In this document: one piece after another, positions 15,121 through 23,606 of the stretch
Layout of the letters: each line of letters opens with the position of its first letter
Position numbering within the stretch: the first letter of the stretch is position 1
Assembly (NCBI GenBank): GCA_902782225.1
Contig: CACZMF010000002.1
Coordinates: 62,001-126,000 of the forward strand
Direction: 5' to 3'
DNA from: an uncultured Bacteroidia bacterium
GTDB taxonomy: Bacteria > Bacteroidota > Bacteroidia > Bacteroidales > UBA932
Length of the DNA stretch: 64,000 nucleotides
Translations under genes and position numbers: made by a program
Notes under the pieces: generated by a model
Databases searched by the model: none
Told to the model about the DNA's origin: nothing
What the model saw: only the letters and a program-made list of their open reading frames with translations

Positions 15121-17994
15121 ATGAGACGATTGCTCCTGGCATTTGCTGCCCTTGCTTTCTCGCTCACCCTGTCCGCCCAGGAACCCACCGGCGGAGTGAA
15201 GGGTACGATCGTAAACCGCAACGGCCGCCAGCCTATTGAAAAGGCCCGCCTCGTGCTCCTCAAGGGAGCCGAGCAGGTGGCCGAGACAGAATCGGCCGAA
15301 GACGGTACCTTCCAGATCCAGGGCCTGCCCGACGGCATGTACACCCTGTCCATAGTCGCTCCGGAATTCCTGGACAACACCGTGCAGGTCACCGTCAACG
15401 ACGGCTATGTGAAGAACATGTTCAACCTGTCGATGACAGGCGTGAACCGCGTCACCGAACTGGACGACGATTCCTTCGCCGCCTTCGACATGGACGACTC
15501 CGGCTACAACGACAACCCCACGATCCTCTTCGGATCCAATGACGTGTTCAACAACATCGCCGGCTACAATTTCTCCGCAGTGCGTTTCCGCGCCAGGGGA
15601 TACTCTTCCGAATCGCAGGACGTGTATCTGGCCGGCGTGAAGCTCAATGACGCCGTGACCGGCTACAGCCCGTTCTCCCTCTGGAGCGGCCTCAACGAGG
15701 CGATGCGTTCGAAGGAATCCGTGAGCGGTGCGGAAGTGTCCGACTACGGCTTCGGCGGCTACAACGGCCTCACCAACATCTTCGGCAACGCATCCTCCGT
15801 GCGCAAGGGCCTTCGCGGCAGCGTACTGACCAACAACACCCTCTACCGCCTCCGCGTGATGGGTTCCTACGCCACCGGGCCCATGGACAATGGATGGTCG
15901 TTTGCGGCCAACGTGTCGGCCCGCCTGGGCGGCAACGACTGGATCGACGGTGTGTACTACCGTTCCTTCGCCTACTACCTGGCCGCCGACAAGGTGTTCG
16001 ACAAGACCCACAAGCTGAGTTTCGCCTTCTTCGCCACCCCCGGCGAGCGCGGCGCCCAGAACGCTGCGACCCAGGAGGTCTATGACCTGATGGGCGACAA
16101 CATGTACAACTCCAACTGGGGCTACCAGAACGGCAGGGTCCGCAACGCCCGCGTGCGCAAGACCCACGAGCCCGTGACCTTCCTGAAGTACGACTTCACC
16201 CCTTCGGACCGTTTCCAGGCCAGCGCCACGGTGCTCTACCGCTTCGGCAAGAACGGCTACACGGCGCTCGACTGGTACGACGCCCAGGACCCCCGTCCGG
16301 ACTACTACCGCAACCTGCCCAGCTATTTCCTGGACCCGAACCCCGACATGAACCGCGCCAACTACCTGAAATGGGCGTGGGCCAACGAGGTGTGGAGCTA
16401 TTCCAAATACTACCCCAACCTGACCCACATCGACTGGGACCGTCTCTACAACGTGAACCGCACCCAGGCTGACGGCAGGGCCAAGTACATCCAGGAGGAA
16501 AGGCACACCGACCAGCAGGACTTCAACGTGGCGGCCACCTTCAAGTGGCGTGCTGCCGAGAACATCACGGTGACCGGCGGCCTCAACGGCAGGATCAACC
16601 GCACCGAGTACTACAAGGTGGTGGCCGACCTTCTCGGCGGCGAGTACTTCCTGGACATCGACAATTTCGCCGACCGCGACTTCGCGTCCCAGCCCTGGAA
16701 GGTGCAGAACGACCTCAACTACTTCCTTGCCAACGGCAGTGCCCGCAAGCTCGGAAAGGGCGACAAGTATGGCTACGACTATCTTGCGCAGGTGCGCAAT
16801 ATCGGCGGCTGGGTGAACGGCAAGTTCGTGTTCGGCAACTTCAGCGCCAACGTGGGCGGACGCCTCGGTTACGAGTGCTTCTGGCGCCACGGCCTGATGC
16901 GCAAGGGCCTCTTCCCCGGCTATCCCAGCAACGACGAGATGGCAAGGCAGTGGGCCGCGGCAGGTATCACTCCCTCCGAGGAGAGTTCATCCTGGGCATC
17001 CGAAAAGGCTCGCTTCCTCACCTATGCCGGCAAGCTCGGCCTGTCCTACGTGATCGGCGGCAAGCAGAGAGTCTATGCCAACGTGGGCTATTTCAACGAC
17101 GCTCCCAAGTTCAACCAGGTGTTCCTTTCCCCGAGGACACGCAACACCATGGTCGACGACGTCAAGCCCGTCAGGACCTTCGCGAGCGACATCAACTGGC
17201 AGTACTCCGGCGGCGGAATCAACGTGCGCGCCACGGCCTACTTCACCAGCATCCTGGACCAGTCGAAGGTGATGAGCGCCTACGACGACCTCCAGAACGC
17301 ATTCTCCAACTTCGCCATCACCAACATCGACCAGCGCCATATGGGCATCGAACTGGGATTCAAGATTCCGACCTACTTCGTGGACAACCTCTTCCTGCAG
17401 GGCGTCCTCGCGCTCGGAAGCTACGAGTACACATCCAATCCTTTGATGACCCAGACGGTCGACAACAGTTCCGAAGTCGTGATGAAGGACGTGCTGGTGC
17501 CTTATTGGAAGAGCACCCCTTATGCGGACGGATTCGTGCAGAAGCACTATCTGCCCTCCACTCCGCAGACAGCCGCTTCCCTCGGGCTTTCGTATAACAT
17601 CAACTACTGGTTCATCGACTTCGACGTCGAGTATTTCGGACGCTCCTACCTCGACATGAACCCTCTCTACCGCACCGACTACGCGACCGCCGGCCCCGAC
17701 AACAGGATCACCGACGAGGAAATCGTGTACATGACTGCGCAGGAAATGTTCAAGCCAGCATGGCTGGTCAACGCATCCGTCGGCAAGTCCTGGTTCATCA
17801 AGCGCAAGTATCAGCTCGGTTTCTCGCTGAATGCCAAGAACATCCTCAACAACACCAACGTCAGGACCGGAGGATATGAGCAGACCCGCCTCGTGGACAA
17901 CACCGTCTCCAGGGAGCGTTTCTACCGTTTCGATCCCAAGTACTTCTATATGTCGGGATTCAATTATATGTTGAACATCTACTTCAGATTCTAG
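15121..17994 (+). CDS. TonB-dependent outer-membrane receptor of the candidate nucleic-acid-use operon
   Basis: 957 residues. Signal peptide MRRLLLAFAALAFSLTLSAQ. A CarboxypepD_reg-like domain follows (about 25-110, GGVKGTIVNRNGRQPIEKAR), then a plug-like segment (about 130-260) with RARGYSSESQDVYLAGVKLN and GYNGLTNIFGNAS. A barrel follows, ending FNYMLNIYFRF with a C-terminal Phe. It begins one base after the EEP gene and is followed after 3 bases by a DUF5689-like lipoprotein. In Bacteroidetes this receptor/DUF5689 pairing replaces the usual SusC/SusD pairing. The context (two secreted nucleases) suggests import of oligonucleotides or nucleosides. Substrate is inference. Confidence 0.83.
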   Translation: MRRLLLAFAALAFSLTLSAQEPTGGVKGTIVNRNGRQPIEKARLVLLKGAEQVAETESAEDGTFQIQGLPDGMYTLSIVAPEFLDNTVQVTVNDGYVKNMFNLSMTGVNRVTELDDDSFAAFDMDDSGYNDNPTILFGSNDVFNNIAGYNFSAVRFRARGYSSESQDVYLAGVKLNDAVTGYSPFSLWSGLNEAMRSKESVSGAEVSDYGFGGYNGLTNIFGNASSVRKGLRGSVLTNNTLYRLRVMGSYATGPMDNGWSFAANVSARLGGNDWIDGVYYRSFAYYLAADKVFDKTHKLSFAFFATPGERGAQNAATQEVYDLMGDNMYNSNWGYQNGRVRNARVRKTHEPVTFLKYDFTPSDRFQASATVLYRFGKNGYTALDWYDAQDPRPDYYRNLPSYFLDPNPDMNRANYLKWAWANEVWSYSKYYPNLTHIDWDRLYNVNRTQADGRAKYIQEERHTDQQDFNVAATFKWRAAENITVTGGLNGRINRTEYYKVVADLLGGEYFLDIDNFADRDFASQPWKVQNDLNYFLANGSARKLGKGDKYGYDYLAQVRNIGGWVNGKFVFGNFSANVGGRLGYECFWRHGLMRKGLFPGYPSNDEMARQWAAAGITPSEESSSWASEKARFLTYAGKLGLSYVIGGKQRVYANVGYFNDAPKFNQVFLSPRTRNTMVDDVKPVRTFASDINWQYSGGGINVRATAYFTSILDQSKVMSAYDDLQNAFSNFAITNIDQRHMGIELGFKIPTYFVDNLFLQGVLALGSYEYTSNPLMTQTVDNSSEVVMKDVLVPYWKSTPYADGFVQKHYLPSTPQTAASLGLSYNINYWFIDFDVEYFGRSYLDMNPLYRTDYATAGPDNRITDEEIVYMTAQEMFKPAWLVNASVGKSWFIKRKYQLGFSLNAKNILNNTNVRTGGYEQTRLVDNTVSRERFYRFDPKYFYMSGFNYMLNIYFRF

Positions 17995-17997
17995 CGT

Positions 17998-19161
17998 ATG
18001 AAAAAGTTATTTATCGCATTATCGGTCGCCATCGTGGCGCTTTCTTCCTGCAAGAGTCTGAAGGAAGAATGGGATCCCGTGTTCACCTTCGGAGCCAACG
18101 AGCCCGCAGCCGCCAAGCTGTATGCCGAATCGGACCTGAAGGACCTGGGCTTCCCAGGGACATTCACGACCATCAGGGATCTCAAGAGTATGTACAAGCC
18201 CGGCGGAGTTGCCATACGCAGTAATGTCTGGATCAAGGGCCAGGTCATTTCGAGCGACGTCAACGGCAATGTCTATCGTGAGCTCTACATCCAGGACGAG
18301 ACCGGCGGCATCGACGTGAAGATAGGCAAGTCTTCCCTCTACAGCGAGTTCCGCCTCGGGCAGTGGGTGTATGTGAACTGCAACAACCTCACGCTGGGCG
18401 CCTACAACGGCATGCCCCAGCTGGGCCTGGAAGCAGACAGCACCACCACCAATGAATATGAGACCTCGTATATCGACGTCCAGGCCATCATCGACGAGCA
18501 CGTGTTCCGCGGAGCTTATGCAGACCCCGTGGCTCCCGTGGTGGCTGACGAGAGTATGATCAAGGCCGCAATCAGTGCGGGCTACACCGGCGAGCTCTGG
18601 GGCAAACTGGTGACCATCAAGGGATTCAAGTACGGGAAAGAGATTTTTGCCCTGATCTATCCCAACCCCAATATGCCCCACAAGAGCGGCAATCCCGAGA
18701 ACCGTGTGTTCCTTTCCGACTCCGGCACCTGGGGGATCGACACCTGGGCGCTCTCCAAGAACACCTATATCGACATCCTGCAGAACAGCAATGCCTGGGA
18801 TTCAGCCCAGGTGGGCAGCGGCAGCACCCGCTACGGCACCATACTCTCAAGCCCCTATGATTTCAGGGACAAGCTGTCCGAAAAGGTGCTCACCTCTTTC
18901 GGCGCCGACGCCTCCATGCCCTACAAGCAGATTATGATAAAGTATGCCACGGCCAACTATGTGTCGCATTATTTCAAAGTCGGCAAGACCGACGTGCAGG
19001 TGCGCACCAGCGGATATGCACGCTTCGCGGACCAGAAGCTGGATTCCCGCCTCCTCGACGGCTCCGGCACCTGCGACATCACCGGCATACTTTCCATCTA
19101 CAACGACGCCGCCCAGTTCACGCTGGTGGATGACCCGTCAATATCCGTGAAAGTGTACTGA
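17998..19161 (+). CDS. DUF5689-like OB-fold surface lipoprotein
   Basis: 387 residues. Lipoprotein signal with lipobox ALSSC (Cys about residue 18). The region about 55-150 has VWIKGQVISSDVNGNVYREL, then YIQDETGGIDVKIG and GQWVYVNCNNLTLGAYNG. This is the OB-fold-like pattern of the DUF5689 family as I know it. A second beta-rich half (about 155-387) ends in a DITGILSIYNDAAQFTLVD strand. It is encoded 3 bases after the TonB receptor and is probably its extracellular binding partner. The fold again belongs to the OB class, matching the lipoproteins at 8315 and 10339. Ligand unknown. Confidence 0.78.
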   Translation: MKKLFIALSVAIVALSSCKSLKEEWDPVFTFGANEPAAAKLYAESDLKDLGFPGTFTTIRDLKSMYKPGGVAIRSNVWIKGQVISSDVNGNVYRELYIQDETGGIDVKIGKSSLYSEFRLGQWVYVNCNNLTLGAYNGMPQLGLEADSTTTNEYETSYIDVQAIIDEHVFRGAYADPVAPVVADESMIKAAISAGYTGELWGKLVTIKGFKYGKEIFALIYPNPNMPHKSGNPENRVFLSDSGTWGIDTWALSKNTYIDILQNSNAWDSAQVGSGSTRYGTILSSPYDFRDKLSEKVLTSFGADASMPYKQIMIKYATANYVSHYFKVGKTDVQVRTSGYARFADQKLDSRLLDGSGTCDITGILSIYNDAAQFTLVDDPSISVKVY

Positions 19162-19163
19162 TT

Positions 19164-21161
19164 ATGAATAAGGTATTTGCAATTATAGCTGCCGGACTGA
19201 TGGCAATCGCTTGCAACACTGAAAATATTTTCCTGCAGGAGTGGGACACCCCCTACGGCATTCCTCCCTTCGACAAGATAAAGGTCTCCGACTACATGCC
19301 CGCCATCAAGGCCGGCATCGAACAGCACAATGCGGAGATACAAGCCATAATCGATAATGAGGAAGCCCCTTCATTCGAGAACGTCATCGCGGCCTATGAC
19401 GCCAGCGGCAAGCTGCTCTCAAAGGTCTCCAACGTGCTTTTCAACGTCAGCGAATCTGACTACAGCGAGGCGCTGAACAAGGTCGTGGAAGAGGCGACGC
19501 CCCTCATTTCGTCCCATTCCGACGACATCATGATGAATGCTGGCCTTTTCGCCCGCGTCAAGGCCGTCTATGAATCGGACCAGAGCGGCCTGAGCCGTGA
19601 GCAGCAGATGCTCCTGAAGAAGATTTACGACGGCTTCGTGCGCAACGGCATAGGCCTGGACGAGGTCTCGCAGGCCAGGATGCGCGAAATCAACGGCGAA
19701 CTTGCAACGCTTGCCCTGAATTTCGCCAACAACCTCCTTGCCCAGTCCAACTCCTTCAAGGAGCAGACCGGCTTCTCCGTGGCTTCCTACTACGACAAGA
19801 TGGCCTCCATCGCCGACAGGGCGGAGCGCGAGAAGGTGTTCCGCGCATATTCCATGCGGGCCCACAACGGCGATTCCTTCGACAACCGTGAGCTTGTGCT
19901 CAAGACTATGGCCCTCCGCATCGAGAAGGCAAAACTGCTCGGCTACGATACTCCTGCGGCATTCATCCTCAGCGACAAGATGGCCGGCGACCCCGCCACG
20001 GTCGATGCTTTCCTGGGCAACATAATGGATGCTGCGATGCGCCGCGCCAAGGAGGAAGTGGCTGATATGCAGAAGCTGATGGATGAAGATGTGGCTGCCG
20101 GGCTGCTGCCTGCAGGCTCCCGCATCGAGCCCTGGGACTATCTCTACTACGCCGAAAAGGTGCGCAAGGCCCGCTACGACCTCGACGAGGCCGAAGTGTC
20201 GGAGTACTTCAAGATGGAGAACGTCCGCGCCGGCGTGTTTGCCAACGCATCCAGGCTTTACGGCATCCATTTCGAGCCCCTGCAGGACGTGCCCGTCTAT
20301 AACCCCGAGTGCGAGACTTTCAAGGTCACGGATTCCGACGGCTCCCTTATCGGAATCATCATCACCGACTACTATCCCCGCGATTCCAAGAGGGGAGGGG
20401 CGTGGATGACCAACTTCGTGGAGCAGCGCGAAGGGGTGCGTCCGGTCATAGTGAACGTGGGCAATTTCAACAAACCCACCGAAGACAAGCCTTCGCTCCT
20501 GACCATCGACCAGGTGGAGACTATGTTCCACGAATTCGGCCATGCCCTCCACGGCCTGCTCAGCCAGTGCCGCTACGAAGGCACGAGCGGCACTTCCGTG
20601 AAGCGCGATTTCGTGGAATTCCCTTCCCAGGTCAACGAGAACTGGGCGTTCGAGCCCGAGGTGCTCGCCACCTACGCCTTCCACTACAAGACCGGCGAGG
20701 TCATTCCCGAAGCGCTTGTGCGCAAAGTGCAGGCGGCCGCCAATTTCAACCAGGGATTCACTACGGGCGAGCTCTGCGCCGCCAGCATCCTGGATATGAA
20801 GTGGCACGAACTGGGCAGCATAGAGGGCGTGGACGTGGATGAGTTCGAAAAGAAGGTCTGCGAGGATATGGGCCTCATTCCCGAAATAATACCCCGCTAC
20901 CGCAGCACCTATTTCAACCATATCTTCGGTTCCAGCGGCTACAGCGCAGGCTACTACAGCTACCTTTGGGCAGAAGTGCTCGACAAGGATGCATTTGAAC
21001 TCTTCAAGCAGAAGGGAATCTTCGACGCGCAGACCGCTATGAGCCTTCGCCGCAACATCCTTGAAATGGGAAGCAGCGAGGAACCTATGGTGCTTTACCG
21101 CCGCTTCCGCGGGCAGGATCCCGATCCCGGTGCCCTTCTTCGTGCAAGAGGGCTTCAATAA
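19164..21161 (+). CDS. M3-family zinc peptidase (peptidyl-dipeptidase Dcp-like), lipoprotein
   Basis: 665 residues. The zinc motif HEFGHALHG lies near residue 456 (sequence METMFHEFGHALHGLL), with the downstream acidic segment DFVEFPSQVNENWAFEP, as in Dcp/oligopeptidase A enzymes. These release dipeptides from the C-terminus of short peptides. Unlike cytoplasmic OpdA, this one starts with a lipoprotein-type signal (MNKVFAIIAAGLMAIAC), so it should act in the periplasm or at the outer membrane. Length is close to the family norm. It is the last gene of the run begun at 10339, 2 bases after the DUF5689-like gene, and 9 bases before gpmI. Its link to the nuclease genes may be shared nutrient scavenging or simple adjacency. 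Confidence 0.88.
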   Translation: MNKVFAIIAAGLMAIACNTENIFLQEWDTPYGIPPFDKIKVSDYMPAIKAGIEQHNAEIQAIIDNEEAPSFENVIAAYDASGKLLSKVSNVLFNVSESDYSEALNKVVEEATPLISSHSDDIMMNAGLFARVKAVYESDQSGLSREQQMLLKKIYDGFVRNGIGLDEVSQARMREINGELATLALNFANNLLAQSNSFKEQTGFSVASYYDKMASIADRAEREKVFRAYSMRAHNGDSFDNRELVLKTMALRIEKAKLLGYDTPAAFILSDKMAGDPATVDAFLGNIMDAAMRRAKEEVADMQKLMDEDVAAGLLPAGSRIEPWDYLYYAEKVRKARYDLDEAEVSEYFKMENVRAGVFANASRLYGIHFEPLQDVPVYNPECETFKVTDSDGSLIGIIITDYYPRDSKRGGAWMTNFVEQREGVRPVIVNVGNFNKPTEDKPSLLTIDQVETMFHEFGHALHGLLSQCRYEGTSGTSVKRDFVEFPSQVNENWAFEPEVLATYAFHYKTGEVIPEALVRKVQAAANFNQGFTTGELCAASILDMKWHELGSIEGVDVDEFEKKVCEDMGLIPEIIPRYRSTYFNHIFGSSGYSAGYYSYLWAEVLDKDAFELFKQKGIFDAQTAMSLRRNILEMGSSEEPMVLYRRFRGQDPDPGALLRARGLQ

Positions 21162-21170
21162 TACATAAAA

Positions 21171-22691
21171 ATGAAAAACAAAGTTCTTTTAATGATTCTT
21201 GACGGTTGGGGCGAAGGACGCTCCGACCACAGCAATGCTATTTATACCCAGGGCGCTCCCTTCATCGACAGCCTCAGGGCAAAGTATCCTATGGCCCATC
21301 TCCACGCCTGCGGCGAATACGTAGGCCTTCCCGACGGCCAGATGGGCAACAGCGAAGTCGGCCATATGAACCTCGGCGCCGGCCGCGTCGTCTACCAGGA
21401 CCTGGTGAAGGTCAACATGGCCTGCCGCAGCCACTCCCTGATGGACAACAAGGAGATCAAGGCAGCCTACGACAATGTGAAGCGCAGTGGCGGGAAACTC
21501 CATTTCTTCGGCCTCTGCTCCCACGGCGGAGTCCATTCTTCCCTGGAGCATCTCTATGAGTTCCTTTCGGAAGCCAAGAAGGCCGGACTCCCCGAAGTCT
21601 ATGTCCATTGCTTCATGGACGGACGCGACACCGATCCCCGCAGCGGACTTGGCTTCGTGCGCGAGCTTGAAGAAAAGATGGCACAGACCACCGGAAAGGT
21701 GGCCACAGTCTGCGGCCGTTTCTACGCCATGGACCGCGACAAGCGCTGGGGCCGCATCAAGGAGGCCTACGACATGCTCGTGGAAGGCAAAGGCGCCCGT
21801 TTTGAAAGCGCCACCGAAGCTATCGAGGCGTCCTACGCAGCCGAGGTGACAGATGAGTTCATCAAGCCCGTCGTGATCACCAAAGACGGCGAGCCCCTTG
21901 CAAAGGTTGAGGAAGGCGACACCGTGATCTTCTACAACTTCCGCAACGACCGCGCCCGCGAGCTGACCAACGTGCTCACGCAGAACGACATGCCGGAGGA
22001 AGGAATGCATACCATTCCCCTCTACTACTGCACCCTCACCCCCTACGACGCCTCCTTCAAGGGCCTCCACATCCTCTTCGACAAGGAAGAGGTCGCCGAC
22101 ACCCTCGGAGAGACCATCTCCAAAGCCGGCCTGAGGCAGCTCCGCATAGCCGAGACTGAAAAGTACGCCCACGTGACCTTCTTCTTCAACGGCGGACGTG
22201 AAACCCCGTTTGAGGGCGAAGACCGCATCCTGGTCAATTCCCCCAAGGTGGCTACCTACGACCTGCAGCCCGAGATGAGCGCGGTCGAGGTGACCGACCG
22301 CCTGTGCGAGGCCATACGCAGTGAGAAGGAAGACCTTATCATCCTCAACTACGCCAACGGCGACATGGTTGGCCACACGGGTGTCTATAAAGCCATCTGC
22401 AATGCAGTCGGTTGCATAGACGGATGCGTGGAGACCACCGTCACCTGCGCCCTCAACCACGGCTACACCGTGCTCCTGACCGCCGACCATGGCAACGCCG
22501 ACTATGCGGTCAACGAAGACGGCAGCCCCAACACCGCCCACTCCCTCAACCTGGTGCAGTTCATCGTCATCGGCGCCGGCGACGAGGTGAAGAGCGTCAA
22601 GGACGGTGCTCTCTGCAACGTGGCCCCCACCATCCTGAAACTTATGGGTATACCCCAGCCGGCAGCGATGACGGCAGAGCCGCTTATTTGA
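21171..22691 (+). CDS. gpmI: 2,3-bisphosphoglycerate-independent phosphoglycerate mutase
   Basis: 506 residues. A glycolytic enzyme converting 3- to 2-phosphoglycerate through a phosphoserine intermediate with manganese. Visible motifs: [10 protein letters not shown] at the N-terminus (metal Asp), [15 protein letters not shown] with the nucleophilic Ser, [28 protein letters not shown], and TADHGNAD with metal ligands near the C-terminus. Full family length. Its stop TGA overlaps the manA ATG by one base, giving coupled expression with another sugar-phosphate enzyme. No promoter is seen in the 9-base gap upstream, so it may be read from the preceding operon or from an internal promoter. Confidence 0.97.
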   Translation: MKNKVLLMILDGWGEGRSDHSNAIYTQGAPFIDSLRAKYPMAHLHACGEYVGLPDGQMGNSEVGHMNLGAGRVVYQDLVKVNMACRSHSLMDNKEIKAAYDNVKRSGGKLHFFGLCSHGGVHSSLEHLYEFLSEAKKAGLPEVYVHCFMDGRDTDPRSGLGFVRELEEKMAQTTGKVATVCGRFYAMDRDKRWGRIKEAYDMLVEGKGARFESATEAIEASYAAEVTDEFIKPVVITKDGEPLAKVEEGDTVIFYNFRNDRARELTNVLTQNDMPEEGMHTIPLYYCTLTPYDASFKGLHILFDKEEVADTLGETISKAGLRQLRIAETEKYAHVTFFFNGGRETPFEGEDRILVNSPKVATYDLQPEMSAVEVTDRLCEAIRSEKEDLIILNYANGDMVGHTGVYKAICNAVGCIDGCVETTVTCALNHGYTVLLTADHGNADYAVNEDGSPNTAHSLNLVQFIVIGAGDEVKSVKDGALCNVAPTILKLMGIPQPAAMTAEPLI

Positions 22692-23602
22692 TGTATAAAC
22701 TCGAACCGATCCTGCGCCCCATGATCTGGGGCTCCGAACTCTGGGTGCTTTCCGGCTATCCGGAGCGCCTTTCCGTGGTCGCCGAAGGGCCCGACAAAGG
22801 CATGAATATCAACGAACTGGTGGCCCGTGAGAAGGGCCGTCTGGTGGGGGAGGAGTGCTACCGCCGCTTCGGCGATGAATTCCCCCTGCTCGTGAAGTTC
22901 CTCGACGTCCACGCCCCGCTCAGCATCCAGGTCCACCCTTCCGAGGAGTTTGCGCAGGCCCGTCAGGGGCTCCACGGCAAGACCGAGATGTGGTACGTCA
23001 TACGGGCGGAAAAGGACGCACGCCTGATGTGCGGCTTCTCCAGGGAAATCACCCCGGAAGAGTTCACCCGCAGGGTCGCGGACGGCAGTATCACCGACGT
23101 GATCGCCAGCCACGATATTGCTCCGGGAGATGTGTTCTTCATCCCCACCGGGCGGGTGCATGCCCTTCTTGAAGGCAGTTATATCGCTGAGATCCAGCAG
23201 ACTTCGGATTCGACCTACAGGATCTGGGACTACAATCGTCCGGGGCTGGACGGAAAGCCCCGCCCTCTCCACACGGAGCTGGCGAAGGACGCCCTCGACT
23301 ACAGGGTCTGCGACAGCTACAAGACTCCCTACGAGCCGCAGCGCGACGCTGAGGTGCCTCTGGTGAGCTGTGAGTATTTCACCACTTCGGTGCTGGAGCT
23401 CTCCGCTCCTTTCCGCAAGGACCTCAGCACCCTGGACAGTTTCCTGATAGTCATGTGCCTGGAGGGCGGAGCGCTGCTTCGGAGCGAAGGCCGGGAAGCG
23501 AAGATCGCTTCCGATGAGTGTGTGCTGGTGCCTGCATCTGCGCAGGATATTGAGTTTATCCCGGACGCGGGAGGCCTCAAGGTCCTCCTGAGCCACGTTT
23601 GA
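22691..23602 (+). CDS. manA: Mannose-6-phosphate isomerase, class I
   Basis: 303 residues. Interconverts fructose-6-phosphate and mannose-6-phosphate, feeding GDP-mannose for surface glycans. The ATG that overlaps the gpmI stop is chosen because it gives [18 protein letters not shown], the usual family opening. Zinc-ligand motifs are present: LSIQVHPSEE, GKTEMWYVI, and FIPTGRVHAL. The short class I form without the C-terminal extension is typical of Bacteroidetes and Firmicutes. Located 4 bases before rnr. Confidence 0.95.
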   Translation: MYKLEPILRPMIWGSELWVLSGYPERLSVVAEGPDKGMNINELVAREKGRLVGEECYRRFGDEFPLLVKFLDVHAPLSIQVHPSEEFAQARQGLHGKTEMWYVIRAEKDARLMCGFSREITPEEFTRRVADGSITDVIASHDIAPGDVFFIPTGRVHALLEGSYIAEIQQTSDSTYRIWDYNRPGLDGKPRPLHTELAKDALDYRVCDSYKTPYEPQRDAEVPLVSCEYFTTSVLELSAPFRKDLSTLDSFLIVMCLEGGALLRSEGREAKIASDECVLVPASAQDIEFIPDAGGLKVLLSHV

Positions 23603-23606
23603 CAGT

